Part shown: positions 25,887 through 35,051 of the stretch, piece by piece
How positions within the stretch are numbered: position 1 is the stretch's first letter
Layout: each line of letters opens with the position of its first letter
Source of the DNA: Sinomicrobium oceani
Lineage (GTDB): Bacteria > Bacteroidota > Bacteroidia > Flavobacteriales > Flavobacteriaceae
DNA: 64,000 nucleotides
Reading direction: 5' to 3'
NCBI RefSeq assembly: GCF_900119185.1
Contig: NZ_FPJE01000009.1
Span: forward strand, 62,001-126,000
Made by a program: the position numbers and the translations under genes
The notes under the pieces: model-generated
Database searches by the model: none
What the model was told of the DNA's origin: nothing
The model's input: only the letters and a program-made list of their open reading frames with translations

Positions 25887-27188
25887 ATGGCTGTCATACC
25901 TAATATAATTTTTGCCGTAATCCTTTTTGCAGGGATATTCTTTTTTGTCAGGAATGTCAGAAAGCTGATTCGTAATATTCGAATGGGAAAAGCGACGGAT
26001 AGGTCGGATAACAAACCGGAGCGTTTCAGAAATATGGCCCGGATTGCATTGGGACAGCAGAAAATGGTGGTAAGGCCCGTAGCGGGAATCCTGCATATTA
26101 TAGTTTATCTGGGGTTTATTATTATCAATATCGAAGTTTTGGAGATCATTATAGACGGTCTTTTCGGAACACACCGGATTTTTGAATTTCTCGGAGGGTT
26201 TTATGGTTTTCTTATCGGTTCCTTTGAGGTACTGGCCTTGTTGGTGCTGGTGTCTGTGATCGTATTCTGGATACGGCGTAATATGATTCGCTTACAGCGT
26301 TTCTGGAAGCCGGAAATGAAAGGATGGCCGAAGCATGACGGGAATTTTATCCTCTACTTCGAAATGGTACTTATGATACTGTTCCTGGTGATGAACGCCA
26401 CGGATGTGCCTTTTCAGCAAATGCAGTCCGGAAATGTGGTGAGCGGTATTATTGCACCATTATTTGAAGGCTTACCACAGTCTGTACTTTACACGATAGA
26501 GCGAAGTGCCTGGTGGCTTCACATCACCGGGATACTCATCTTTCTGAACTATCTCTATTACTCCAAGCATTTACATATATTACTCGCTTTTCCGAATACC
26601 TATTTTGCCAGTCTGAAACCCAAAGGGGAAATGGATAACCTGGAATCGGTTACCAATGAGGTGAAGCTGATGATGGATCCTAATGCCGATCCCTTTGCCG
26701 CCCCGGCGGAAGGAGATACTGCCGCCCCGGAAAAGTTCGGGGCATCCGATGTGGCCGATCTCAGTTGGGTGCAATTGCTCGGTGCCTATACCTGTACCGA
26801 ATGTGGAAGATGTACCAGTGAGTGTCCGGCAAACCAGACAGGTAAAAAATTGTCTCCCAGGAAAATCATGATGGATACCCGGGATAGACTTGAGGAAGTT
26901 GGTAAAAATATAGATAATAATGGTACTTTTGTAGCAGACAATAAGTCGTTGCTGGATGATTATATCACCAGGGAAGAACTGTGGGCATGTACATCGTGTA
27001 ATGCCTGTGTGGAGGCCTGCCCGGTGAGTATCAATCCGCTGTCTATTATATTGGATATGAGACGTTATCTGGTGATGGAGCAATCTGCAGCTCCGGCAGA
27101 ACTGAATAACATGATGACCAATATAGAAAACAATGGCGCCCCCTGGCCTTATAACCAGATGGACAGGTTGAACTGGAAAAATGAATAA
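25887..27188 (+). CDS. Membrane (Fe-S)-binding oxidoreductase, HdrD/E-like fusion
   Basis: The 433-residue protein has about five membrane helices in its first 240 residues (with His in AGILHIIVYLG and WWLHITGILIF, possible heme b ligands) and then a soluble ferredoxin domain with two four-cysteine clusters, CTECGRCTSECP (about 302-313) and CTSCNACVEACP (about 368-379). The layout resembles the cytochrome-b subunit plus 4Fe-4S part of heterodisulfide-reductase or NarI-type electron carriers. With the CCG-domain protein encoded downstream it would complete an HdrD-like unit at the membrane. Electron donor and acceptor are unknown. Confidence 0.88.
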   Translation: MAVIPNIIFAVILFAGIFFFVRNVRKLIRNIRMGKATDRSDNKPERFRNMARIALGQQKMVVRPVAGILHIIVYLGFIIINIEVLEIIIDGLFGTHRIFEFLGGFYGFLIGSFEVLALLVLVSVIVFWIRRNMIRLQRFWKPEMKGWPKHDGNFILYFEMVLMILFLVMNATDVPFQQMQSGNVVSGIIAPLFEGLPQSVLYTIERSAWWLHITGILIFLNYLYYSKHLHILLAFPNTYFASLKPKGEMDNLESVTNEVKLMMDPNADPFAAPAEGDTAAPEKFGASDVADLSWVQLLGAYTCTECGRCTSECPANQTGKKLSPRKIMMDTRDRLEEVGKNIDNNGTFVADNKSLLDDYITREELWACTSCNACVEACPVSINPLSIILDMRRYLVMEQSAAPAELNNMMTNIENNGAPWPYNQMDRLNWKNE

Positions 27189-27244
27189 TAACAAGTAAAC
27201 AAAGTATAACCAATCCAAATGAGTCCGTGAAGGACACAGAAACT

Positions 27245-27691
27245 ATGAAAAAGGAAGACGTAGAAAGGCTGTTGCACGACAAAGTAGAAGCAGGTGAGCA
27301 TGTGAGTCCGGTATTGCCCGAGGGAATTAAAAATTACCTCATTGATATCGACGGAACAGTAACCGAAGATGTGCCTAATGAAGAACCGGAAAGAATGGCG
27401 ACCTGCGAACCGTTTCCGGATGCCCTTGCAACGCTGAACAAATGGTATGAAGAGGGACACGTGATAACCTTTTTCACTTCCCGTACGGAAGATCACAGAA
27501 AGGTGACCGAAGAATGGCTGGATAAACACGGGTTTAAATATCATGGCTTGTTGATGGGAAAACCCAGAGGAGGAAATTATCATTGGATCGATAATCATCT
27601 GGTACGGGCCACGCGATATAACGGTAAATTTACCGATCTTATAGAAAAAGAAGTGACCATCGAAGTATTCGATGACGGAGAACACGACTAA
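27245..27691 (+). CDS. HAD-superfamily phosphatase-like protein (BT_0820 type)
   Basis: The 148-residue protein has HAD motif I, IDIDGTVTED near residue 30, motif II in FFTSRTEDH, and a motif III lysine in LLMGKPRGGNYHWIDN, without a cap domain of any size. Similar Bacteroidota proteins are often misnamed phosphoheptose isomerase. I start at the ATG at 27245 rather than the GTG at 27227. Its position between the two Fe-S genes is conserved in Flavobacteriia, so a linked role is likely but not known. Confidence 0.85.
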   Translation: MKKEDVERLLHDKVEAGEHVSPVLPEGIKNYLIDIDGTVTEDVPNEEPERMATCEPFPDALATLNKWYEEGHVITFFTSRTEDHRKVTEEWLDKHGFKYHGLLMGKPRGGNYHWIDNHLVRATRYNGKFTDLIEKEVTIEVFDDGEHD

Positions 27692-27767
27692 ACAGTACAG
27701 TAAGTGCGGTTTATGATCGTACGGAGAATTTCTGCAATCATAAACCGCAGTTCTAAAACCGTAATCT

Positions 27768-28550
27768 ATGATAAAAGTACCTACCATGGCCGAAATGATG
27801 GCGGAAGGAAAACAGCCCGAAGTTTTGTTTTGGGTCGGATGTGCCGGAAGTTTCGATGACAGGGCGAAGAAGATTACCAAAGCACTGGTAAAATTACTCG
27901 ACAAAGCCGGGGTGGAATTTGCGGTGCTCGGAACGGAAGAAAGCTGCACGGGAGACCCTGCCAAAAGAGCGGGTAACGAATTTCTCTTCCAGATGCAGGC
28001 CGTGACCAATATAGAGGTGCTCAATGCATACGAAATCAAGAAGATAGTGACGGCTTGTCCGCATTGTTTCAATACGTTGAAGAACGAATATCCATCTCTC
28101 GGAGGAAACTATGAGGTGATGCACCATACCCAGTTTTTAAAATCCCTATTGGAAGAAGGAAGACTGGCCATCGAAGGCGGGAAGTTCAAAGGGAAAAAGA
28201 TCACCTATCACGATCCCTGTTATCTCGGTCGTGCCAACGGAGTATATGAGGCTCCGCGTGACCTTATCCGCAAACTGGATGTGGAACTGGTGGAAATGCG
28301 TAAATGCAAAAAAGCAGGCCTTTGCTGTGGCGCGGGAGGAGCCCAGATGTTCAAGGAGCCTGAAAAAGGAGATAAGGACGTCAATATCGAAAGAACTGAA
28401 CAGGCCCTGGAGACACAGCCTGATATCATCGCAGCAGGTTGCCCCTTTTGTAATACCATGCTGACCGATGGTGTGAAAGGAAAAGAAAAAGAAGCTGAAG
28501 TCGGGGTGATGGATGTTGCGGAACTCATCGCCAATGCAGAAGACCTTTAA
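27768..28550 (+). CDS. CCG-domain (Fe-S)-binding protein, HdrB/GlpC-like
   Basis: The 260-residue soluble protein has two cysteine-rich CCG-type repeats. The second is complete, with DPCYLGR, GLCCGAGG and a closing GCPFCNTM; the first has WVGCAG, ESCTGDPA (only one Cys where CC is usual) and ACPHCFNTL. Such domains hold a non-cubane or standard 4Fe-4S cluster at the site of disulfide or lactate/glycolate-type oxidation. With the membrane Fe-S gene at 25887 it forms a probable two-subunit complex; the substrate is unknown. Confidence 0.88.
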   Translation: MIKVPTMAEMMAEGKQPEVLFWVGCAGSFDDRAKKITKALVKLLDKAGVEFAVLGTEESCTGDPAKRAGNEFLFQMQAVTNIEVLNAYEIKKIVTACPHCFNTLKNEYPSLGGNYEVMHHTQFLKSLLEEGRLAIEGGKFKGKKITYHDPCYLGRANGVYEAPRDLIRKLDVELVEMRKCKKAGLCCGAGGAQMFKEPEKGDKDVNIERTEQALETQPDIIAAGCPFCNTMLTDGVKGKEKEAEVGVMDVAELIANAEDL

Positions 28551-28665
28551 AGTCTCATTTTGTTAGCCCTACCGGTATGGCCATTCGTAGTTTTTTATCA
28601 TGATAAACTTACGGGGCACGTAGCGGATGGCTCAGTCATAACTCAAACCGAAAATTCCATTATTT

Positions 28666-29151
28666 ATGTATATTCCCTTTAGTGACCTTCCGGAGACATC
28701 TCGGATATGGATATATCAGGCGAACCGTAGTTTTACGGAAGAAGAACTGGCAGAACTCAATACCAGGGTAGAAACTTTTCTGAAAGCATGGACGGCGCAT
28801 GGAACTGCCCTTCAGGCCGGATTTGAAATACGCTACAACCGTTTTATCGTTATCGGCCTGAACCAGGAAGTACATGCTGCTTCCGGATGTTCTATCGATG
28901 CCTCGGTGCATTTTATTCAGGAATTGGAGAAAGCGTATGATGTAGATCTGCTGGATAAAATGAATGTGTCCTACAAGCAGGGCGAATACATCGCCTATAA
29001 ACCATTGATAGAATTCAGGAAAATGGCCAAGGACCGCGCCGTGTCCGGAAAGACCATCGTATTTAACAACCTGGTAGCTACCAAGCAGGAGTATGAGGAA
29101 CACTGGGAGGTGCCTGCCGAAGAAAGCTGGCATTCCCGTTTTGTAAAATAA
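28666..29151 (+). CDS. Conserved Bacteroidota protein, often misnamed 'ABC transporter ATPase'
   Basis: The 161-residue protein begins MYIPFSDLPETSRIWIYQ and contains HAASGCSIDASVHFIQEL. It has no Walker A, Walker B or ABC signature, so the name carried by many database entries cannot be right. It looks like a small globular alpha/beta protein with Cys in a SGCSIDAS motif. It closes the mlaD-FeS-HAD-FeS series, about 115 bases after the CCG gene, and is followed by a terminator. Function unknown. Confidence 0.8.
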   Translation: MYIPFSDLPETSRIWIYQANRSFTEEELAELNTRVETFLKAWTAHGTALQAGFEIRYNRFIVIGLNQEVHAASGCSIDASVHFIQELEKAYDVDLLDKMNVSYKQGEYIAYKPLIEFRKMAKDRAVSGKTIVFNNLVATKQEYEEHWEVPAEESWHSRFVK

Positions 29152-29161
29152 TACTTTTCAG

Positions 29162-29186
29162 GTCCCGCTTTGGCGGGACTTTTTCT
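29162..29186 (+). terminator. Terminator of the Fe-S cluster
   Basis: GTCCCGC (29162-29168) pairs with GCGGGAC (29173-29179) with a four-base loop and then TTTTTCTTT. Confidence 0.9.
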
Positions 29187-29324
29187 TTCCCCTTTACACC
29201 GGTGAAGCCTTCCGGAAGCTGCTTTCGGTAACGGTGTGGGTCGTGTTTAAGTTTTTTATTTACAGTGTTTTAATGCTTTTAGTTTTGCCTGTTTCATAAA
29301 AGTGTTTGAACACACCTGTAGGTA

Positions 29325-29351
29325 TTGTTAATAATCCTGTCAGTAATTTTG
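29325..29351 (+). promoter_or_regulatory. Promoter of the NagZ/beta-lactamase fusion gene
   Basis: TTG (29325-29327), a 16-base spacer and TAATTTTG (29344-29351) match the Bacteroidota -33/-7 pattern. The leader would be about 55 bases. Confidence 0.55.
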
Positions 29352-29412
29352 TCTTTTTAATTTAGCGATATAACCGTATCTTGCCTGTGTTTTCCAGAAA
29401 ACAAGGTGATTT

Positions 29413-32328
29413 ATGAAGAAAATTTTGGTGTTGCTGCTTCTCCTTCCGGTTTGGTGTCTTGCACAGGAAACAGATCCTTTATCGGTAGGTAATGAATATC
29501 TGCAGCAAAAATGGGTGGATAGTATCTATAAAAAAATGACGCTGAAAGAAAAAGTCGGACAGTTGTTTATGATAGATATTTTTCCGGAAAAAGGAGAGAA
29601 ACAAATTGAAAAAGCAGAAAAGCTCATCCGTGAATATCATGTCGGAGGTGTAATTTTCTTTAAAGGCAATCCGTATCAGCAGGCACTGCTTACCAACAAA
29701 CTTCAAGCGACCTCAAAAGTTCCGCTTATGGTCGGTATGGATGCCGAATGGGGGCTGGCCATGCGGCTCGATTCCACATTTGCTTATCCCTGGAATATGA
29801 CGCTTGGGGCGGTAAAAGATAACAAACTCATCGAGCAGGTGGGATACCAGATCGGAAAACATGCCCGAAGGCTTGGCGTACATATCAATTTTGCCCCCGA
29901 TATCGATATCAATACCAATCCGGAAAATCCTATTATAGGAAACAGGTCTTTCGGAGAAGACAAGTTTAACGTAGCCGAAAAAGGGGCTGCTTTTGCCCGT
30001 GGAATGCGCAATGCCGGTGTTTTGGCCTGTGGCAAGCACTTCCCGGGACATGGCGATACCCAGACTGATTCTCACAAAACACTACCTGTTATTTCCTTCA
30101 GTAAAACGAGGATATCCAATGTCGAACTGTACCCCTACAATCGTCTGATCTCCGAAAACCTCGAAAGTGTGATGGTGGCACATCTCGACGTTCCCGCACT
30201 GGAATCGCGATCGGGATACCCGTCTTCCATATCGCGGAATATTATTACGGGGCTGCTCAGGGAGGAACTGGGCTTTAAAGGCCTGATCTTTACTGATGCA
30301 CTCAACATGAAAGGGGCATCCAACTTTACAACACCCGGAGATATAGACCTCGCAGCCTTTATGGCCGGAAATGATATGTTGGTGATGTCTCTCGATGTTC
30401 CCAAAGCGAGCCTGAAACTTACCGAGGCGTATGAGAAAGGAGAAATCACCGAAGAGCGGCTGGCCTATTCCGTGAAGAAGATATTAAAGGCAAAGTACAA
30501 AGCAGGCTTACATAAGTATGCCCCGATAAAGACCGAAAATCTCTATGAAGATCTGAACACCCGCAGAGACAGTATGCTGGAAGCCGAAGTGTATGCTATG
30601 GCCATTACGGTGGCAAAAAATCAGGACAGCATACTTCCGCTGAAGGAACTGGAAAATAAGAAAATTGCATATGTGCATTTCGGTGATGACCGGGGAGGTG
30701 ATTTTTTAAATACGTTAAATCTTTACACCCGGGTAGATTATATTACGGGGAATACACCCGAGGAACTTCTTAAAAACCTGGAGCCCTATAATACCGTTAT
30801 CATAGGGCACCACAGATCCAATGCCTCTCCGTGGAAGTCTCATGATTTTACAGTAAAAGAACTTAGCTGGCTTTTGGAGATTGCCAAAAAGAAGCGCGTC
30901 GTCCTCACCACATTTGTAAAACCATACAGCTTACTGAAGTTGAGTACGCTGGAGCCTATAGAAAGCATTGTAGTGGCTTATCAGAACAGCCCTGTCGCAC
31001 AGCAGAAAGCCGCTGAAGTGATCTTCGGTGCCATAGGAGCACGGGGAACCCTTCCCGTTACAGCCAATAAGGAGCTTCTGGTCAATACAGGGATAGAAAC
31101 CGTACCGCTCGGAAGATTGCAATATGGCATTCCGGAAAGCGTCGGAATGGACTCGGATATCCTGAAAAAGATCGATTCCATTACCAAAGATGCCATTAAG
31201 GTACTGGCTATGCCGGGAGCCCAGGTCCTCGTTGCCCGGAAGGGCACCGTGGTGTATCATAAGAGCTTCGGAAGACATACGTACACCGGGAATACACCGG
31301 TACGGAATGATGATCTCTACGATGTGGCATCACTGACCAAGATACTGGCTACGCTCCCCGTGGTCATGAAAATGCAGGATGAAGGTAAAATTGCCATAGA
31401 CTCGACATTGGGCAGTATCCTGCCCGAACTCAAGGGGACCAACAAACAGGATCTAACGGTTAAAGACCTGTTGCTCCATTACGCCAGGGTAAAACCGTGG
31501 ATTCCCTTTTACCGGTATACACTGGATAAGGATACCCACATGCCACTGGAGAAATACTACAGCAAAACCCCGCAGGGGAAGTTTAACGTCAAAGTAACGG
31601 AACACCTGTATATGCGGGAAGATTATAAAGACTCGATATTTCAGAATATCGTAGATAGTGATCTCCTGTCCAAAAAAGAATACCGTTACAGCGATCTCGG
31701 CTATTTTATGTTGCAGAAATCCGCAGAGAAAACCTATTCGGCTACCCTGGATTCGCTGGCAGATGCATTGGTCTACAGCCCGCTGGGAGCCAATCGTACG
31801 ATGTTTAATCCTCTGGAGCGAGGAGTGAGAAAGGAGCAGATCGTGCCCTCGGAAGCCGATGATTATTTCCGGCATGAGGTAGTGCAGGGATATGTGCACG
31901 ATATGGCTGCGGCTATGAAAGGCGGAGTGTCCGGACATGCCGGGCTGTTTTCGGATGCGAATGATATTGCCAAGATCATGCAGATGTTTCTGCAGAAGGG
32001 ATATTACGGAGGGAAAAATTATTTTGCCGAAGGAACGGTAGACGAATTTAATACCTGTTACTATTGCAACAAAGGCGTAGAACGGGGGCTTGGGTTTGAT
32101 AAACCCCGGCCGGAAAGCCTCGGTAAAAAGATGTACGACAGGGTGCCTAAAAGCTGTTTTTCCCATTCCGGTTTTACGGGAACTTACGCATGGGCAGACC
32201 CGGAAAACGAACTGGTATATGTTTTCCTGTCCAATCGTACCTACCCCACGGCGAGCAACAGAAAACTCATAACTATGGGGACGAGGACCGAAATCCTCGG
32301 GGTGATTTACGATGCTCTGAAGAACTAA
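29413..32328 (+). CDS. NagZ-type GH3 beta-N-acetylhexosaminidase fused to a class C beta-lactamase-like domain
   Basis: This 971-residue exported protein (signal peptide about 1-17) has two catalytic modules. Residues 30-370 are GH3 of the NagZ type: KHFPGHGDT at 208-216, the DSH dyad at 219-221 and nucleophile Asp295 in FTDALNMKG. Residues 570-970 form a serine beta-lactamase/DD-peptidase domain with SLTK near 640, YSDLGY near 758 and HSGFTG near 918. The combination suggests removal of GlcNAc from peptidoglycan plus action on peptide or beta-lactam-like bonds, i.e. muropeptide recycling outside the inner membrane. A middle stretch (370-560) corresponds to the GH3 C-terminal domain. It lies just before bshA. 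Confidence 0.92.
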   Translation: MKKILVLLLLLPVWCLAQETDPLSVGNEYLQQKWVDSIYKKMTLKEKVGQLFMIDIFPEKGEKQIEKAEKLIREYHVGGVIFFKGNPYQQALLTNKLQATSKVPLMVGMDAEWGLAMRLDSTFAYPWNMTLGAVKDNKLIEQVGYQIGKHARRLGVHINFAPDIDINTNPENPIIGNRSFGEDKFNVAEKGAAFARGMRNAGVLACGKHFPGHGDTQTDSHKTLPVISFSKTRISNVELYPYNRLISENLESVMVAHLDVPALESRSGYPSSISRNIITGLLREELGFKGLIFTDALNMKGASNFTTPGDIDLAAFMAGNDMLVMSLDVPKASLKLTEAYEKGEITEERLAYSVKKILKAKYKAGLHKYAPIKTENLYEDLNTRRDSMLEAEVYAMAITVAKNQDSILPLKELENKKIAYVHFGDDRGGDFLNTLNLYTRVDYITGNTPEELLKNLEPYNTVIIGHHRSNASPWKSHDFTVKELSWLLEIAKKKRVVLTTFVKPYSLLKLSTLEPIESIVVAYQNSPVAQQKAAEVIFGAIGARGTLPVTANKELLVNTGIETVPLGRLQYGIPESVGMDSDILKKIDSITKDAIKVLAMPGAQVLVARKGTVVYHKSFGRHTYTGNTPVRNDDLYDVASLTKILATLPVVMKMQDEGKIAIDSTLGSILPELKGTNKQDLTVKDLLLHYARVKPWIPFYRYTLDKDTHMPLEKYYSKTPQGKFNVKVTEHLYMREDYKDSIFQNIVDSDLLSKKEYRYSDLGYFMLQKSAEKTYSATLDSLADALVYSPLGANRTMFNPLERGVRKEQIVPSEADDYFRHEVVQGYVHDMAAAMKGGVSGHAGLFSDANDIAKIMQMFLQKGYYGGKNYFAEGTVDEFNTCYYCNKGVERGLGFDKPRPESLGKKMYDRVPKSCFSHSGFTGTYAWADPENELVYVFLSNRTYPTASNRKLITMGTRTEILGVIYDALKN

Positions 32329-32369
32329 GAGAACAGCGGACCCCGTACAGAATCAAAAAGAAGACACAC

Positions 32370-33497
32370 ATGAAAATAGCTATAGTATGTTACCCTACGT
32401 TCGGGGGAAGCGGCGTAGTGGCGACCGAGTTGGGAATAGCCCTGGCCAACAGGGGGCACGAAGTACACTTTATAACCTACAGGCAACCCGTACGCCTGGC
32501 TTTACTGAACAGTAACATCCACTTCCATGAAGTTCATGTACCCAAATACCCGCTGTTCCACTATCAGCCTTACGAACTGGCCTTGTCCAGTAAGCTGGTG
32601 GATATGGTAAAGCTTCACAAGATCGAAGTTCTACACGTACATTATGCCATCCCTCATGCGTATGCCGGATATATGGCAAAGCAGATGCTGGCAGAAGAGG
32701 GAATCAGTATCCCCATGGTGACTACCTTGCACGGTACGGATATCACTCTGGTAGGAAGCCATCCTTTCTACAAACCTGCAGTGACGTTCAGCATCAATAA
32801 ATCCGACGTGGTTACTTCTGTTTCGGAGAGCCTTCGCGAAGATACCCTGCGTCTTTTTGATGTAAAAAAAGATATTCATGTTGTGCCCAATTTTATAGAT
32901 ATGAGCAAGTACAGCAAAACGTTCGAAGATTGCCGCAGGAGCATGATGGCGGGAGAAGGGGAACGGATCATAACCCACATCAGTAATTTCCGGAAAGTGA
33001 AACGCATCCGGGATGTGATCCGGGTGTTTTATGAGGTACAGAAGGAAATACCGGCAAAACTACTGATGATCGGTGAGGGCCCCGAAAAAGAAGGAGCGGA
33101 ACTGCTGTGTGAAGAGCTGGGCATACCGGAGAAAGTGCTGTACCTGGGTAACAGTAATGAAATAGATCGCATACTCTGTTTCTCCGACCTCTTTTTATTG
33201 CCTTCCGAAACCGAAAGTTTCGGGCTCGTGGCGTTGGAAGCCATGGCGAACGGTGTTCCTGTGATATCCAGTAATACCGGTGGAATACCGGAAGTAAACA
33301 GGCAAGGAGTAACCGGTTTTTTAAGCGATGTTGGCGACGTGCAGAGCATGGCCGAGAATGCCATAGGACTGCTGAAGGACGAAAACAGGCTTAATATATT
33401 CAAGAAAAATGCCCGGGAAGAAGCCACCAAATTCGATATCGGGCAGATCGTTCCGCTGTATGAAGCTATCTATCAGAAAGCCTTTACGGTAGCCTGA
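32370..33497 (+). CDS. bshA: N-acetyl-alpha-D-glucosaminyl L-malate synthase BshA
   Basis: BshA transfers GlcNAc from UDP-GlcNAc to L-malate, the first step to the thiol bacillithiol. The 375-residue GT4 glycosyltransferase shows FGGSGVVATELG at 11-22 with the donor-binding loop, HVHYAIPHAYAGYMA, HGTDIT, and the C-terminal E-x7-E type motif in ETESFGLVALEAMANG. I use the ATG at 32370; the frame continues upstream but overlaps the previous gene. It follows the NagZ fusion by 41 bases, a pairing seen in Flavobacteriia. The later genes bshB and bshC are not in the window. Confidence 0.94.
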   Translation: MKIAIVCYPTFGGSGVVATELGIALANRGHEVHFITYRQPVRLALLNSNIHFHEVHVPKYPLFHYQPYELALSSKLVDMVKLHKIEVLHVHYAIPHAYAGYMAKQMLAEEGISIPMVTTLHGTDITLVGSHPFYKPAVTFSINKSDVVTSVSESLREDTLRLFDVKKDIHVVPNFIDMSKYSKTFEDCRRSMMAGEGERIITHISNFRKVKRIRDVIRVFYEVQKEIPAKLLMIGEGPEKEGAELLCEELGIPEKVLYLGNSNEIDRILCFSDLFLLPSETESFGLVALEAMANGVPVISSNTGGIPEVNRQGVTGFLSDVGDVQSMAENAIGLLKDENRLNIFKKNAREEATKFDIGQIVPLYEAIYQKAFTVA

Positions 33498-33554
33498 CCG
33501 TTTTTTGTTCGGGAGCGGAGCGGGTATCCTGTATAACTCAAAATTAACGACCTG

Positions 33555-34961
33555 ATGAAAAGATCTTTTGTACTGCTGCCGTTATTGGTATTGTGGGGCT
33601 GGAGCCTGAGCGGCCAGCAGGAGCGCCGGACAGCCCGGGAAGAGCTGGATAAGGCTTTCGATACGTACCGGGAGAAAAGTATTACACAAAGACAATTTAC
33701 CCACGCCGATATAGAACCGCTCATCCGGAAACGTGAAGGAAACGGTCTGTTTGAAGTCAGCAAACTCGGAGCGTCGGTAGAAGGCAGAGCTATTTACCAA
33801 TTGCAGAGCGGTGGCGGTAAGACCAAGGTAATGTTGTGGTCACAGATGCACGGCAACGAGAGCACGGCCACCATGGCCCTCTTCGATATCTTTAATTTTC
33901 TGGAAGGACGTAATGACGGTTTTGACGATCTTCGTAATGCTTTGAACGAACACCTTACCCTTTATTTTATACCGATGCTCAATCCGGACGGAGCCGAACG
34001 TTTCCGGAGAAGGAACAGTTATGATTTTGACCTGAACCGTGACGCTGTTCGCGCCGCTGCCCCGGAATCCGTGATCCTGGGAGAGGCGAGAAGCCGGGTA
34101 CTTCCGGAATTTGGCTTTAACCTTCACGACCAGAACATTTATTACAACGTTTCGGGCACGGCTACACCGGCCACGATCTCGGTACTGGCCCCCGCGTATA
34201 ACCGCGAACGTGAGATCAATGCCGTACGCAAAAAGGCTATGCAGGTCATTGTGGCTATGGACGAACTGCTTCAGTTGTATATACCAGGCGGCGTAGGTAA
34301 GTACGACGACACGTTCGAACCCCGCGCTTTTGGCGATAACTTTCAGAAATGGGGCACCAGTACCATCCTCATCGAGTCGGGAGGTTACCCGGATGATCCC
34401 GAGAAACAATACATACGGAAGCTGAATTTTGCCGTGATCCTCCATGCCCTCGAAAGCATTGCTTCCGGAGCGTATGAAAAATACGATACGGACGATTATT
34501 TCCGTATACCGGACAACGATTCTAAACTGACCGATCTGCTGATACGCAATGTAGACGTTATCGGCAGGAACGGGGAGCATTTCAAAACCGATATCAATAT
34601 CCGTAGCGGAGAGGAACGTCCGCGTATTACAGATCTTGGAGATCTTTCCGTATTTTACGGTTACAAAGAACTCGACGCATCCGGGTACACCTGGATGCCA
34701 GGTAAGGTGTATGAGAAAACTTTTCAGTCTGTACGCGACATCAATCCGGAAGAAGCGATGTCCCTGCTCAAAAAAGGATATGCTGCGATCCGGGTGAAGA
34801 ACACGGAAGGCCGGGAAAAAACGAATCTCCCCTTACTGGTGCTGGAGGAAAAAGGGAACCTGTCCGAGGGGTTGTATATTGGCAGGCCCGGGTATTTCTT
34901 TCTGGCGAGGGAAGGTAAACCCGTCTATGCGATTACGGACGGAGAGATTGTAAAACTATAA
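33555..34961 (+). CDS. M14-family zinc carboxypeptidase, exported
   Basis: The 468-residue protein has a signal peptide (about 1-20) and an M14 domain: zinc-binding HGNE at 99-102, the PMLNPDGAERF substrate region, DLNRD, the third zinc histidine in NLHDQ near 194, and the catalytic glutamate in LIESGG near 279. A C-terminal domain of about 120 residues is beta-rich and of unknown role. M14 enzymes remove C-terminal residues from peptides or act on peptidoglycan stems; context (NagZ fusion, PBP1A) favours an envelope role, as inference. It ends in a terminator shared with the convergent PBP gene. Confidence 0.88.
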   Translation: MKRSFVLLPLLVLWGWSLSGQQERRTAREELDKAFDTYREKSITQRQFTHADIEPLIRKREGNGLFEVSKLGASVEGRAIYQLQSGGGKTKVMLWSQMHGNESTATMALFDIFNFLEGRNDGFDDLRNALNEHLTLYFIPMLNPDGAERFRRRNSYDFDLNRDAVRAAAPESVILGEARSRVLPEFGFNLHDQNIYYNVSGTATPATISVLAPAYNREREINAVRKKAMQVIVAMDELLQLYIPGGVGKYDDTFEPRAFGDNFQKWGTSTILIESGGYPDDPEKQYIRKLNFAVILHALESIASGAYEKYDTDDYFRIPDNDSKLTDLLIRNVDVIGRNGEHFKTDINIRSGEERPRITDLGDLSVFYGYKELDASGYTWMPGKVYEKTFQSVRDINPEEAMSLLKKGYAAIRVKNTEGREKTNLPLLVLEEKGNLSEGLYIGRPGYFFLAREGKPVYAITDGEIVKL

Positions 34962-35010
34962 TTACATGTGTTCTGCCTGTCTTCCTCCGGGGGATAAGGC
35001 CAAAAAAAGG

Positions 35011-35048
35011 AAAAGCGGATATCATACTGGTCTGCGATATCCGCTTTT
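35011..35048. terminator. Bidirectional terminator, M14 peptidase / PBP1A
   Basis: AAAAGCGGATATC (35011-35023) and GATATCCGCTTTT (35036-35048) are perfect 13-base inverted repeats with a 12-base loop. The A and T ends let the stem end transcription from both convergent genes; it almost touches the PBP stop codon. Confidence 0.88.
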
Positions 35049-35051
35049 GAG

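Noticed and set aside
27227-27691. Phosphoheptose isomerase
   Set aside because: The sequence has HAD motifs (IDIDGT, TSRT) and no SIS-domain features.
28666-29151. ABC transporter ATPase
   Set aside because: No Walker A, Walker B or signature motif in the sequence.
32190-32369. Longer N-terminus for bshA
   Set aside because: It overlaps the end of the NagZ fusion gene and is not family-like; GT4 enzymes start with the MKIAIV strand.
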